Counted from the first letter of the stretch, positions 1 through 9,785 are shown. The stretch: 64,000 nucleotides of DNA from Planctomycetaceae bacterium (GCA_016794985.1 JAEUIQ010000008.1:1-64000); one strand, 5' to 3'. A program made the numbers and translations. Notes: generated from the letters alone by a model not told the origin.

Positions 1-1022
1 GGCAAAGGAATGCCGCGTGGATTTTTTGGAGTGTCGCATTCCTTGGTTAAATATTATTTACCCGTCATCTTTTACCATATTTGTCAGCCGGGACGCTGGT
101 AAAAGATGATGGGTGAAAGATTCAGAATCAAAATCATCGCCACCCAAGGGACTGTCGCGAAAAAGTCCCAAGTGAAACACTCTATTTTCTTGTCTTCATT
201 CCCTTGCCCGCATTCCTCTGCCAACCTTTTTCACAAGTAACGGTTCCTTGCACTTCCAACGCTGCGGACGCGTAAGGCAAAGGAATGGGGGCAAAGGAAT
301 GCCGCGTGGATTTTGTGGCATACTGCATTCCTGGGTTGAAGCATTCTTTACCCGTCATCTTTTACCATTCTTTGTCAGCCGGGACGCTGGTAAAAGATGA
401 TAGGTAAAAGATGCAGAATCAAAATCATCGTCACCCAAGGGACTGTTGCGAAAGTCCCAAGTGAAACATTCAATTTTGTTGTCTTCATTCCCTTGCCCAC
501 ATTCCTCTGCCAACCTTCTTTCGCAAGTGGCGGTTCCTTGCACTTTCGACGCTGCGGACGCGTAAGGCAACGTAATGGGGGCAAAGGAATGGGGGCAAAG
601 GAATGCCGCGTGGATTTTGTGGCATACCGCATTCCGGGGTTGAAGCATTTTTTACCCGTCATCTTTTACCATTTTTGTCAGCCCGGACTCTGGTAAAAGA
701 TGATAGGTAAAAGATGCAGAATCAAAATCATCGCCACCCAAGGGACTGTCGCGAAAAAGTCCCAAGTGAAACACTCTAGTTTTTTGTCTTCATTCCCTTG
801 CCCGAATTCCTCTGCCAACCTTTTTCACAAGTAACGGTTCCTTGCACTTCCAACGCTGCGGACCTGCAAGGCAAAGTAATGGGGGCAAAGGAATGTCGCG
901 CTTGGTTGGTGGCAGGTGGTGAATCGAAATCAACGCGACCCAAGAGATTGTCGAGAAGGAGTCCTAAGTGATTCGCTTTGTTTTCTGTCTTCATTCCCTG
1001 GCCGGAATTCCTCTGCCAGTCT
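1..1022. repeat. Long tandem repeat array, about 3.5 units of 290-304 bp
   Basis: Units begin with GGCAAAGGAATG at about 1, 290, 594 and 884, giving periods of 289, 304 and 290. The last unit is truncated and diverged and ends near 1022. The extra bases in the second interval come from a duplicated GGCAAAGGAATGGG block. Each full unit contains a strong hairpin made of TCATCTTTTACCA and TGGTAAAAGATGA, and opposed GGCAAAGGAATG and CATTCCCTTGCC motifs. All frames crossing it code for low-quality peptides, so it is treated as non-coding. The array begins at the window edge, so its true length is unknown. Confidence 0.9.
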
Positions 1023-1210
1023 CTAAGTGGAATTCCCAACGGGTAAACTACGATACGCTGTGTCTTGTGCGGAAGGCCATCCGAAGGAACTTTGATGCGC
1101 CCAATCCATTTTGAAATTTGAATTCTGAAATCTGACTCTAATTATATGAGTTCTTTGCGTCTTCGCGCCTTTGCGTGAGATAAACTTACTTTGAGTTAGA
1201 GTTGATTGGT

Positions 1211-2152
1211 TCAGATCGTTTGTTTTCCCGCCCAGCGCAAGCCGGCGATGATGGCGTCTTGGACCAGGTGGCTTTCGACGCGCATCGCAACTTCGACATT
1301 CTTTTTCCATTCACAGGGAAAGCGACGATCAAAGACCGTCATGCCGCGCGTCAGTCCGTTGTTCGTCTCGATATTGCAAGCCATCTCTTCCCAGTGAAAA
1401 AAGTTGGGATGTAAACAGGCCATCATGCCGACCAAGCCATGCAAGAAAATCTCTTCCATGGCGTGATGTTGGCGAAACGATCGAAAAAGAGTAGGCAGCG
1501 ATTGACGGAGAAAATGCCCTGCGCGGGATGAGGCTATTGGTAATTTATCCAAGAAGCTTAAATCGAATCGCACTTCCGCACTTACGTCCAAAGGCACCAT
1601 GGATTTGGTCGTCGCCGATTTCAAAACACGTTGGGCTGCGTCTGGATCGAAGTACATGTTGAACTCGGCGCAGGGTGTCACGTTTCCGACTCCCTTCACA
1701 GAACCGCCCACCATTACAATTCGATTGATGCTTTCTTCCAAATGCGGATGATGTTGTAGTAACCCTGCGACATTGGTCAATGGTCCCAAGCATAACAAAG
1801 TGACATCGTGCGGATTATTCCGGACAGCTTCGGCGATCACCTTTTCCGCACTGGCCGAACGCTGCAATTCGATATCCAATGCCAGATTCGCCAAGCCATC
1901 GGGACCGTCCAGTGCTGGCCCCGTATCAACCGGTGCTGATCCGCAGGTGGATGCCAGTCCCATACGCGGTCGCTTGGGTGGGTCAAGCAGGTGGATCACG
2001 CTTTCCAAATTTCGATTGATTTGTCGAGCATTCACAACACCTTCACATGCCGAGAGTCCGACCAACTCGATTTCGGTATGGAACAGTGCGAAGCAAATCG
2101 CAACAGCGTCGGCAATGCCCGGATCACAGTCCACTAGAATTTTGCGACTCAT
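1211..2152 (-). CDS. Nucleoside hydrolase-like protein lacking two active-site aspartates
   Basis: This 313-residue protein has the inosine-uridine nucleoside hydrolase fold signature: an N-terminal DCDPG motif (residues 8-12), LGPLTNVA in the middle, AEFN with a following DP, and LHG near the C-terminus. The family hydrolyses ribonucleosides to base and ribose with a bound calcium ion. Here the usual DPGxDD reads DPGIAD, so the position matching Asp14 of the Crithidia enzyme is Ala. The usual HD pair near the C-terminus (His241 and Asp242) reads HG. Loss of a ribose ligand and a calcium ligand suggests changed or lost activity; this is inference. The start at 2152 follows an AAAGGAA ribosome site; an upstream in-frame start at 2203 lacks one. 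It stands alone between a repeat array and an unrelated gene. Confidence 0.8.
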   Translation of the reverse strand: MSRKILVDCDPGIADAVAICFALFHTEIELVGLSACEGVVNARQINRNLESVIHLLDPPKRPRMGLASTCGSAPVDTGPALDGPDGLANLALDIELQRSASAEKVIAEAVRNNPHDVTLLCLGPLTNVAGLLQHHPHLEESINRIVMVGGSVKGVGNVTPCAEFNMYFDPDAAQRVLKSATTKSMVPLDVSAEVRFDLSFLDKLPIASSRAGHFLRQSLPTLFRSFRQHHAMEEIFLHGLVGMMACLHPNFFHWEEMACNIETNNGLTRGMTVFDRRFPCEWKKNVEVAMRVESHLVQDAIIAGLRWAGKQTI

Positions 2153-2211
2153 TTGGCCGTTCCTTTCCCAGCAACAACCCTCGTTTTTGAGGGCAAGCAT
2201 CATTATTCGAT

Positions 2212-4050
2212 TCAGCGCCGTTGAACGGTCTCGTTCAAAGCATCAGCCCCGCGTTCCCTCACGGAGGCTTGCAGCATCTCGAGAGCGTTGATGGCCATGG
2301 ATTGTACACCAGGATCGGGATCGTTGGCCAACCAACGCAGGAATGGCATCGGCTCGATTCGGTGGCTGGCCACCAAATCCAAGATTAATTGCTCGCGTTC
2401 ACGCGGATTGGGACTGGTTAGGCGACGCGCAACCGCGATATATTCGGAATTGAACCCACGTCTTTCCAGCTCTTTGAGAGCTTGCCGAGCCGACTCTGGA
2501 TCTTCGTCGCGAAGTCGAAACATTACCTCGATATGCGACATCGGGCTCCAATCGATTTCAACGATCGCCCCGGCGTTTGGAAGTTGGGTGGCCGGTTCCG
2601 AAGTTGCCGTGTCGCTGCTCCGATATGGGTTTTTGGGGAGCGTGCGTGGGGCGGTGGCCACTGGCATGGTGGGCACTGCCGTTCGCAAAGCGGCAGGGGG
2701 AGGAGTTATTTGCGGTTCGCTGGTTACGATTTCCGTGTTCGAATCTTCCACCTCAGTTCGCTGTGGAGTTGCGGGATTGCGTTCCATTGAATTCTTTCGA
2801 ATGGCGGCCACACTCTGGGCGCGCAATTGGAACGCGGCGTCCAACTCGCGTTTTCGCATTTCGTCATTCGGCGAACGGTCGATTCGGCCTGGGATCGAGT
2901 CCATCGGAGCGGTCGCGACCAAGCCAGGTCGATTGACACGCGAGTCGCCGATGCGATGGAACTCGCCCGAAGTTGCACCGGATTCAGGTTGGCGGTAGCC
3001 GGACTCGACTTCGGAGGTTTCGGGGTTGTTGTTTGGCCCTGGGTTCGAGGAGCGGGGCATGTTCGACATGCCCACGGGGATCAATCCGCCTGGAGTCGTC
3101 GAATCGGTTGGATCCAGAATCTGTACTTCGATCAACCGACCTGCATCATCGTAGAGTGGGATTTGGGATGGAACTTGGGTTGAATCAAATTGGCTGCGTG
3201 GGAACGATGGCGGCGAGTTGGGGACCGGCTGGTCGAACGTTCGACGGGAAAACCCAGCGGGGCGGAAGCGATTGTCGTTCGAGTTGTCCGCGTTTGAAAC
3301 AGGTCCGCGTGGCGGCACGCTATCCGCTTCGGCAAGGGGACTATTGGACGCACGTTCGTAAAAACTGTTCGCGCTGTCTGGGTTCCGACCGGTTGGAAGC
3401 AAAGCACTGCTCGGTGATGAAGGAGTATTTCCGCCTTCGCCCCACCGGATGACTGCGGTGTGAGCGGGGTGCGCCTGAGAGAACAAGATTCGCGAATTCG
3501 CCAACAGCGAATCACGAACGGATGGGTCTCCGGCGGTCGGTTGCAACAGGGCCTGCCGGGCTATCTCGACAGCGATTGCCTGCTCGGGTGCGTGCAGCCC
3601 CGAGACGACTTGAGCCAGCCAACGAACGGCGCGGTCCCTTTGTTTGGCAGCCGCATCATGTGACCATTTGCTCCATTGAAGGTCAGCATCCCGTAAGGCG
3701 ATCCCTGCGAGTTGACGTCGCTGCGGGTCGGAACTAGACAATTGCCTCACGCCCAACGCCATCGCGGCATCATTTTGAATCTGAAACAGCGAATCCAACA
3801 AAAGTGGGACTTCCCAGGGACCGGCATTGTCCAGACGCGATTCCCAGGTGCCCAAGTCAACCGACTCTTGACCGGTTCGAGCTTCCATGAATTTCCAGCC
3901 CAGGTAGCTGCTCGACACGGTCAAGATCGCGACTGCTAGCAGCTTCCACATGGCCGAACTGCGCAAGGCGGCCTCCAACCAGTCAGGCACCCAATCAGGA
4001 ACCCATGGCAGACGAAATTGTCGGAATAAGTGTTCTTCGCTTCCCGCCAT
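2212..4050 (-). CDS. Membrane-anchored protein with disordered middle and HEAT-like C-terminus
   Basis: No named family is recognised in this protein of about 612 residues. It starts with a soluble stretch rich in Trp and Pro, followed by one predicted transmembrane segment at about residues 33-52. A helical region follows (about 60-190), then a long Pro/Ser/Asn-rich stretch that is probably disordered. The C-terminal 110 residues are helical and contain repeated DPxxxxxAxxxLxxxG-type patterns, such as a segment around DPESARQAL and another around DPGVQSMAINAL. Such patterns are typical of HEAT-like repeats used for protein binding. The ATG at 4050 is preferred; a TTG sits one codon earlier. 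It ends 59 bp before the nucleoside hydrolase-like start, so the two could be co-transcribed. Function unknown. Confidence 0.75.
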   Translation of the reverse strand: MAGSEEHLFRQFRLPWVPDWVPDWLEAALRSSAMWKLLAVAILTVSSSYLGWKFMEARTGQESVDLGTWESRLDNAGPWEVPLLLDSLFQIQNDAAMALGVRQLSSSDPQRRQLAGIALRDADLQWSKWSHDAAAKQRDRAVRWLAQVVSGLHAPEQAIAVEIARQALLQPTAGDPSVRDSLLANSRILFSQAHPAHTAVIRWGEGGNTPSSPSSALLPTGRNPDSANSFYERASNSPLAEADSVPPRGPVSNADNSNDNRFRPAGFSRRTFDQPVPNSPPSFPRSQFDSTQVPSQIPLYDDAGRLIEVQILDPTDSTTPGGLIPVGMSNMPRSSNPGPNNNPETSEVESGYRQPESGATSGEFHRIGDSRVNRPGLVATAPMDSIPGRIDRSPNDEMRKRELDAAFQLRAQSVAAIRKNSMERNPATPQRTEVEDSNTEIVTSEPQITPPPAALRTAVPTMPVATAPRTLPKNPYRSSDTATSEPATQLPNAGAIVEIDWSPMSHIEVMFRLRDEDPESARQALKELERRGFNSEYIAVARRLTSPNPREREQLILDLVASHRIEPMPFLRWLANDPDPGVQSMAINALEMLQASVRERGADALNETVQRR

Positions 4051-4389
4051 CAATCACTTCAGGGTTGGAACCGCTGCGTCCAAGGTCGCTTGCACCCACT
4101 GTACGAGTCATTGTCAACAGGACAAGGTGCGGAAATCCAGCAAGTGTGGTCCTCCGGCCAAAAGTCAAACCAACCATTGAGGGAACCCCGGGTTTTCTTT
4201 AGCGGAAGCGACTGAAACGGGCAATAGAAAATGTTGGTCCAGAACGACGTGATGGCATGAGAGCTGGGAATATATATTTCGGGAGTTGGGGAGCCAACGA
4301 TTTAAAAGCCAGCGTTCTGGTTATATGATGGCGAGCGTCTACGGTTGTCCTCGCTCCGCCATACAAGTTGCAAACCAAAGTCACCTGGA
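4051..4389. other. Divergent intergenic region
   Basis: This 339-bp gap separates the leftward HEAT-like gene from the rightward VWA gene. No convincing coding frame or RNA gene was seen. It must hold the promoters for both directions. An AT-rich patch (about 4269-4335, including TATATATTT and GGTTATATGATGG) is the likeliest place for the rightward promoter, but no clear -35/-10 pair could be assigned. Confidence 0.5.
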
Positions 4390-6123
4390 ATGGATATTGA
4401 TCCTTTGTCCGAAAACCCGCCGGAACCTCGTGCGGCGAAACCCGGCCTCTACTTTACGTACCAGAAGTACGATCCCCTTAATTTTCCATCGCCCACGCAA
4501 CCCCCTGCCGATCTCGTCACTCCGATGATGGAATGGATGATGATGGCAGGCGACGAGGGTGGTGCGCTGAGCGAAGAGCAGCTTCGTCGCGCGATTCGCT
4601 TGGATCCTTCTCAGCTGGGGCAACTTGGGCCCAGTCTCCAGTCGATTCGTCGCTGGCTTCTCGAACGCAAGCAGAAGATCCTCAGTACTTACGAGGCTGA
4701 ATCCGCACTAGCCGAACAATCGAAGTCTTATGCGAACGTCATCCGGCAAGTGAAACCACCCAAACCGCTGGAGCAAGATTACCGCAAAGCGGCGATCGGC
4801 CAGCAGCTTTACGGACTCGAACGATTGTGGTACCGCATTGGAGATCAGTCGAGCCACTTTGCGCGGCATCTGATGAAAGTGATCGGCCAGCTGGAAACGT
4901 TGTCGGAATTGCAGCAGTTGTCGGCCAAGTACCAGTTCACCGGGCGGCAAGAATTGACTCCCGAAGAAGCCATCGAGGTCAAACAAGAACTAGAGAAGAT
5001 CGACGAGCTGTTGAAGCAACTGGACGAAGCCGAGCGAACTGGGAAAGTCGGGATCATCGATCTGGACGAGTTGCGGGACTTTGTCCAAGAAGGTGATCCG
5101 ACGGCTCTGGATCAAATTCGGCAGTTTCTCGACTCCATGGTTGAACAGTTGGCTGAACGCGAAGGTCTGGACAAACAAAAGGGACGTTGGCAGCTAAGCC
5201 CGAAAGCCATGCGCTTGTACCAGAGCCGTTTGTTGAGTCGAATCTTCAGTCAACTTCAGGCGTCTCGCTCCGGAAGACACTCCGACCCGGTTGCCGGGGA
5301 AGGCGTCGTCGAACTGTCGGCGACTAAACCGTATGAATTCGGAGACGCATTGTCGGCAATGGATTGGCCGCAGTCCTTGACCAATGCGATGCTCCGGCAA
5401 GCGGGGCGAATGCCATTGAGGTTTCAAAGCGATGATCTGCTACTACACCGCACGCAGAACCGTCCCAAGTGCGCGACCGTCGTGATTGGCGATATGAGTG
5501 GTTCGATGCGGTATGATTCGCAATATGTCAATGTCAAACGTATGGCGTTGGCTTTGGATGGACTGATACGCACCGAGTATCCAGGCGACAGCGTCAAGTT
5601 TATCGAGATGTATACCTTTGCCAAGCAAAAGACGACTGCCGAATTCTTGCAATCTATGCCCAAGACGGTGACGATTCACGATCCAGTAGTGCAATTGCGA
5701 TACGACATGAGTCGCGACGACATCACCGAATCGATGGTGCATCCACACTTCACGAACATTCAACGAAGTTTGGAGCTGGCTCGTAAATTGTTGGAAGTGC
5801 AACCGACTCCCAATCGCCAAATTATCTTGATCACGGACGGACTTCCAACGGCGCACTGCGACGGGCCGCATCTCTATTTGCTATACCCTCCGCACCCGTT
5901 GACTGAACAAGCGACCTTGCGGGAAGCCCAATTGTGCCATCGTGCTGGCATCACGATCAATATCTTCTTGCTCCCCAGTTGGTCGCAATCTGAGGAAGAT
6001 ATCCGCTTTGCGTACAAAATGGCTCAACAGACCCAAGGTCGCGTATTCTTCACTGCAGGGAACGACTTGGATCGCTTTGTCGTTTGGGACTACGTCTCTC
6101 ACCGACGCGAAATCATTTCGTAG
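4390..6123 (+). CDS. VWA-domain protein, partner of a MoxR-like ATPase
   Basis: The protein has about 577 residues. The N-terminal 270 residues are charged and helical. The C-terminal part is a von Willebrand factor A domain with an intact metal-ion-dependent adhesion site (DMSGSM, the DxSxS form) and a later LITDG strand, as in VWA proteins of the CoxE type. Such proteins act with MoxR-like AAA+ ATPases as chaperone-like pairs that insert metal ions or remodel partner proteins. The next gene downstream, 182 bp away in the same direction, is such an ATPase, which supports the pairing. The start at 4390 begins MDIDPL; an in-frame start at 4345 is possible but adds an unconvincing leader. No catalytic partner or substrate gene is adjacent, so the target is unknown. 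Confidence 0.85.
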   Translation: MDIDPLSENPPEPRAAKPGLYFTYQKYDPLNFPSPTQPPADLVTPMMEWMMMAGDEGGALSEEQLRRAIRLDPSQLGQLGPSLQSIRRWLLERKQKILSTYEAESALAEQSKSYANVIRQVKPPKPLEQDYRKAAIGQQLYGLERLWYRIGDQSSHFARHLMKVIGQLETLSELQQLSAKYQFTGRQELTPEEAIEVKQELEKIDELLKQLDEAERTGKVGIIDLDELRDFVQEGDPTALDQIRQFLDSMVEQLAEREGLDKQKGRWQLSPKAMRLYQSRLLSRIFSQLQASRSGRHSDPVAGEGVVELSATKPYEFGDALSAMDWPQSLTNAMLRQAGRMPLRFQSDDLLLHRTQNRPKCATVVIGDMSGSMRYDSQYVNVKRMALALDGLIRTEYPGDSVKFIEMYTFAKQKTTAEFLQSMPKTVTIHDPVVQLRYDMSRDDITESMVHPHFTNIQRSLELARKLLEVQPTPNRQIILITDGLPTAHCDGPHLYLLYPPHPLTEQATLREAQLCHRAGITINIFLLPSWSQSEEDIRFAYKMAQQTQGRVFFTAGNDLDRFVVWDYVSHRREIIS

Positions 6124-6305
6124 TTTGCCGCTCATGGGGTAACGCTCGGAGGGTGCCGTGTAGCAAATCGCTCCATCGAAACAAACGTCAAGACCGATTG
6201 GTGGCCGGATACAGGTTTGAAACGTGCCTAGCGATGGAACGACCTGCGAAACGCACCCATGTTGGCTTAGATAACTCACTAAACGTCACGAAAGAAACGA
6301 ATACA

Positions 6306-7736
6306 ATGACCGAGATGAACATGCACGAGATTCAAAAGATCCGCAACCTGCAACAACTCATGGATGCTGGATGGCGGTCTTCGACCGTCAAGCAAGAATT
6401 AGCGCGGAACTTGACTCGGCAATTGGCGTCCGGTTCGGACCTGTATCCAGGAATTGTCGGCTACGAGCACACGGTGATTCCGGAACTCAACATTGCGATC
6501 TTGGCTGGACATGACATGTTGTTTCTGGGCGAGAAGGGCCAGGCCAAAACTCGCTTGATGCGGTCGCTGATTCAGTTTTTGGACCCGTTCATTCCGTATC
6601 TCGATTTACCTGAAGCTCCATTTCATGAAGATCCGTTGCAGCCGATCAGCCAGGTCGCCAAAAAGTTCGTGGCCGAACATGCACCGGGTGAAGTCCCGAT
6701 TGCCTGGTGGCCGCGTGAAGATCGCTATGGCGAACGATTGGCTCCTGGTTCAAAGTTCGCGGACTTGATTGGCGAGATTGATCCCGCGAAATTGGTCAGC
6801 GGCGTGAGCATGAGCGTCGAGGACTCGTTGCACTTCGGCATGATCCCGAAAATGCATCGCGGAATTTTCGCGATCAATGAACTGCCTGAGTTGGACGAGC
6901 TGATTCAAGTGGGCTTGTTCAATTTGCTGGAAGAACGCGACGTTCAAATTCGCGGGCTGCCGCTTCGCTACGACTTGGATGTCTTGGTTTTGTTCTCGGC
7001 CAATCCGGCGACCTACAACCGCAGCGGCAAAGTGATTCCGCAGCTTAAAGATCGTATTGGCAGTTTGATCAAGACGCATTATCCGAAACAGCGAGATCTA
7101 GGGATTCAGATCATGGAGCAAGAGGCGGGCATCGACTTGGGTGGGGAATACCCGGTCATCGTGCCGCACTTCATGAAAGAGATTTGCGAGGAACTGACCA
7201 TTCAAGCGAGGAAGAGCAAATACGTGGACCATGCCTCGGGCGTGAGTGCTCGCTTGAGTATTGCCAACTATCGCACGATGATCTGCTCGGCGCGGCATCG
7301 TTCGATTGTGTTGGGCGAACGACCAGCTGTGCCGCGGATCAGCGACTTGGGGCATTTGCCGGCGTCTAGTTTAGGCAAGATCGAATTGGACTTGATGGGC
7401 AGCAGTCAAATGTCGGAAGCGCAAGTTCTGGATGCCGTGTTGGCCGAAGCGATTGGAAAAGTTTTTCGCGAATACGTGAGTCGGCATGGACTGGAAGAAT
7501 TGGCCTCCGGTTTTGCGAAGGGTATTCGGATCGAAGTTGGCGACATGGTCCCGTCGGCGCAGTACAAGGAACGACTGGGGGACTTGCCGGAGATTTGGGA
7601 CAAAGCCTTTGAAGTCTCCGCAGCGCAGAATCCGGCGGTCCAGGCGTCCTGCGCGGAGTTGGTGCTTGCCGGATTGCACAGCCTCGACAAAGTCTCCCGC
7701 AGCACCCACTTTGGCGGTTCGGTGTATGAGTGTTGA
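6306..7736 (+). CDS. MoxR/magnesium chelatase-like AAA+ ATPase
   Basis: The 476-residue AAA+ protein has a Walker A motif GEKGQAKT at about residues 78-85. It has a Walker B region with the sequence [16 protein letters not shown], followed by a conserved [11 protein letters not shown] stretch, as in ChlI/BchI and MoxR relatives. The C-terminal half is helical and carries the lid domain. This family hydrolyses ATP to drive remodelling, working with a VWA protein, and the VWA gene lies immediately upstream. The ATG at 6306 is chosen because the protein then starts at the usual place for the family, about 40 residues before [12 protein letters not shown]. The open frame reaches back to 6084, but the added residues overlap the VWA gene and look random. 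Confidence 0.85.
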   Translation: MTEMNMHEIQKIRNLQQLMDAGWRSSTVKQELARNLTRQLASGSDLYPGIVGYEHTVIPELNIAILAGHDMLFLGEKGQAKTRLMRSLIQFLDPFIPYLDLPEAPFHEDPLQPISQVAKKFVAEHAPGEVPIAWWPREDRYGERLAPGSKFADLIGEIDPAKLVSGVSMSVEDSLHFGMIPKMHRGIFAINELPELDELIQVGLFNLLEERDVQIRGLPLRYDLDVLVLFSANPATYNRSGKVIPQLKDRIGSLIKTHYPKQRDLGIQIMEQEAGIDLGGEYPVIVPHFMKEICEELTIQARKSKYVDHASGVSARLSIANYRTMICSARHRSIVLGERPAVPRISDLGHLPASSLGKIELDLMGSSQMSEAQVLDAVLAEAIGKVFREYVSRHGLEELASGFAKGIRIEVGDMVPSAQYKERLGDLPEIWDKAFEVSAAQNPAVQASCAELVLAGLHSLDKVSRSTHFGGSVYEC

Positions 7737-7824
7737 TTCGAACTGGCTGAGCTTGGTGCGTTGACCGAGTAGCTGCTCAAGGTCTGTGCGGGAATCCAAA
7801 CCAGCGAGGTGCAAAGCGGTTAAC

Positions 7825-7935
7825 CAAATCGGGTGAACCAAACCGGGTGACTGTCCCCGTGGCACGCACGGAACCAAACCGGGTGACTGTCCCCGTGGCA
7901 CGCACGGCAAATCGGGTGACTGTCCCCGTGGCACG
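7825..7935 (+). repeat. Three tandem copies of the GTGACTGTCCCC motif
   Basis: The block GGGTGACTGTCCCCGTGGCA starts at 7845, 7881 and 7914. The copies are separated by 36 and 33 bp, and two are followed by CGCACGG. This is the leftmost cluster of a motif that recurs up to 12.2 kb around the transposase gene. A related line at 8021-8046 reads GGGTGACTTAAATGGGGACAG, a half-inverted version. Frames across it (for instance leftward over 7371-7934) are repeat artefacts. Confidence 0.9.
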
Positions 7936-8047
7936 AGGATGGGAGGGATTGCTAACTGCCCCCAAGGTGTAAGAGTGGCACAACTTTGGCGAACGTCCGC
8001 TGCGTGGTTGGCGATGTGATGGGTGACTTAAATGGGGACAGGGACAA

Positions 8048-8419
8048 CTATCGGGCCATTTGCACCGCCGGCAGAAGAAGCAGTGCGGCGATATACCCGA
8101 TGACAAGTAGCCAAATCCATAGGTATATCGTGTGACGGCGGCGCCGAAGGCCGTGAATCAAGGCGTCGATTATGCAACCCAGCAGAAGTCCCGCTATCCC
8201 GCCAACGACCAAGCGCCACTGCAAATGGTAGAAGTGTTGTCAATCGTGCCGAAATCGATTCGTATATCCCAAGAATTGCCCTAATCCACGAGCTTCAGCA
8301 TAGCCCAACACCAGTCCAGTAATCAGGCCCAAGATCAAGAACCCGGACTTGCCTGAGAAGATCGCGTCTCCGGCGTAGCCATCGTTCGAATCTGGTTTTT
8401 CAAAATCGTCGGTATTCAT
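8048..8419 (-). pseudogene. Small membrane protein interrupted by one in-frame TGA
   Basis: Reading leftward from ATG at 8419 gives 59 residues starting MNTDDFEKPDSNDG, with one hydrophobic segment around GFLILGLITGLVLGY. A TGA follows at 8242-8240. The same frame then continues for 63 more codons to TAG at 8050-8048 and encodes two more strongly hydrophobic segments (around VVGGIAGLLLGCIIDALI and IWLLVIGYIAALLLL) separated by an Arg-rich loop. The two parts together look like one three-helix membrane protein of about 123 residues with a single nonsense codon. Alternatives are two adjacent small genes, readthrough, or a sequencing error. No family was recognised. It lies inside the repeat island, where decay would not be surprising. 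Confidence 0.6.
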
Positions 8420-8518
8420 GCCGTGAGCATTCCACTTGCTAGCTATTCAATGCACTCACAATAATTCGGAATGACTATATTCGGTCTCGCCAGCGAAGCA
8501 AGCTGAGAAGCGACTGGT

Positions 8519-8880
8519 CAAGCGAATGGTGACTGTCCCCTCCATTTGCCCTCGCGAGTTTCGGGAGAAGCGAATGGTGACTGTCCCCTCCATTTTCCTT
8601 CGCGAGTTTCGGGAGAAGCGACTGGTGACTGTCCCTTCCATTTTCCTTCGCGAGTTTCGGAACAGGATTGGTGACTGTGACCGAACGACACGATTGGCGA
8701 CTGTCCCTCTCAGGACCCGTACACGACGATTGGCAAGGCAAAACGATTGGTGAGACGATTGGTGACTGTCCCCGACCCTCGCTTCCCGACCCGCACTTTC
8801 CTTCGGTAGTTCAAGGCCAGCGTGATTCGGGATCGGGCTACGATGGTGACTGTCCCCACCATCTGCTCCCGCGAATTTCG
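8519..8880 (+). repeat. 48-bp tandem repeats and scattered GTGACTGTCCCC motifs
   Basis: Three units with a period of 48 bp start at about 8521, 8569 and 8617. Each contains GGTGACTGTCCC, then TCCATTT, then CGCGAGTTTCGG. A diverged fourth unit lies at about 8840-8880. Further motif copies or variants occur at 8668, about 8695 and 8761. All have the same orientation. The block ends about 110 bp before the MOSC gene. The open frames seen across it are simply the repeat translated. Confidence 0.88.
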
Positions 8881-8987
8881 GTATGCTATTCCTGCGAAAT
8901 TTAGATTGCGGACAGAAATTCGTTATCTGCCAATCTGGACAACAGGCGCCACAAGTATTGCGGCCATAGTGCCACGAGGATTATAGT

Positions 8988-9542
8988 TTGAACCAATTTC
9001 ACCGACCGACATCTGAACTGGAAGCAGGAATGGAGTATATTCGACAATCGCCCAAGGATTCGGGTGAGCTTCAGATGATCGTGCGGCGCCCGGATGTCAA
9101 TTTGCGTGAAGTTCTTGAGGTCGCGGACTTGGATCTTAAAAACGGTCTGGTCGGCGACAATTGGAAAGCGAAAGGCAGCTCGCGAACTGACGACGGCCAA
9201 GCCCATCCGGACATGCAATTGAATGTTATGAATGCGCGTGCGATCGACTGGATCGCGCGAACGCGAGATCGCTGGGCATTGGCCGGCGACCAATTGTATA
9301 TCGACTTGGACCTGAGCGGCGAAAACCTACCGCCTGGAACTCGTTTGGCCTTGGGCGACGCCATCATCGAAGTCACCGCGCAACCGCACACCGGGTGCAA
9401 GAAGTTTGTCGAGCGATTTGGAATCGATGCGATGATGTTTGTCAATTCGGAAGTCGGCCGTTCGCTAAACCTCCGTGGCATCAACGCCAAAGTCGTCCAG
9501 CCAGGTCGTATTCAAGTAGGTGATCTGGCAACGAAACTCTGA
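8988..9542 (+). CDS. MOSC-domain protein
   Basis: The 184-residue protein matches the compact MOSC (molybdenum cofactor sulfurase C-terminal) domain. The conserved cysteine lies in TGCKKF (about residues 136-141), within a PHTGCKKFVERFG context. MOSC domains bind or transfer the sulfur of a cysteine or persulfide onto molybdenum cofactor-type ligands, or act in reduction of N-hydroxylated compounds. The substrate of this stand-alone form cannot be told from sequence. The TTG start at 8988 is supported by an ACGAGGA ribosome site 7 bases upstream, and no better ATG exists. The gene sits alone between clusters of transposase-associated repeats and has no molybdenum genes beside it. Confidence 0.85.
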   Translation: MNQFHRPTSELEAGMEYIRQSPKDSGELQMIVRRPDVNLREVLEVADLDLKNGLVGDNWKAKGSSRTDDGQAHPDMQLNVMNARAIDWIARTRDRWALAGDQLYIDLDLSGENLPPGTRLALGDAIIEVTAQPHTGCKKFVERFGIDAMMFVNSEVGRSLNLRGINAKVVQPGRIQVGDLATKL

Positions 9543-9626
9543 GTAGCCTGTCCCCCTCGACCGTGTCACCCTTGCCAGTTGGTCTTCCACCCTTGGCAAA
9601 TGAAGGCACAGGGAAAAGAAATAGAT

Positions 9627-9712
9627 GGCAAGGGAATTCGAGGAAAAGCAGTGATGTGCTTTGTCGAACTCGATCCTCGTGCCTGAAATTCCCCTGCTCG
9701 AATTCCCTTGCC
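9627..9712. repeat. Perfect 16-bp inverted repeat
   Basis: GGCAAGGGAATTCGAG at 9627-9642 is the exact reverse complement of CTCGAATTCCCTTGCC at 9697-9712, with 54 bases between. The core resembles the GGCAAAGGAATG and CATTCCCTTGCC pair in the 1-1022 array. It lies about 85 bp after the MOSC stop and could end its transcript, but there is no T tract. The rest of 9543-10121 has no gene that I can see. Confidence 0.75.
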
Positions 9713-9785
9713 TAGACGTCTTTTAAAGCAGGTAAGTGAAGGCAGAGGAATCTAGGCAAAGGAAACCGAACTGGTAAACCGAACT

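Noticed and set aside
7371..7934. 187-codon leftward frame with PRGQSPGL repeats
   Set aside because: The repetitive part is the translated GTGACTGTCCCC motif, and the rest is a shadow of the ATPase gene.
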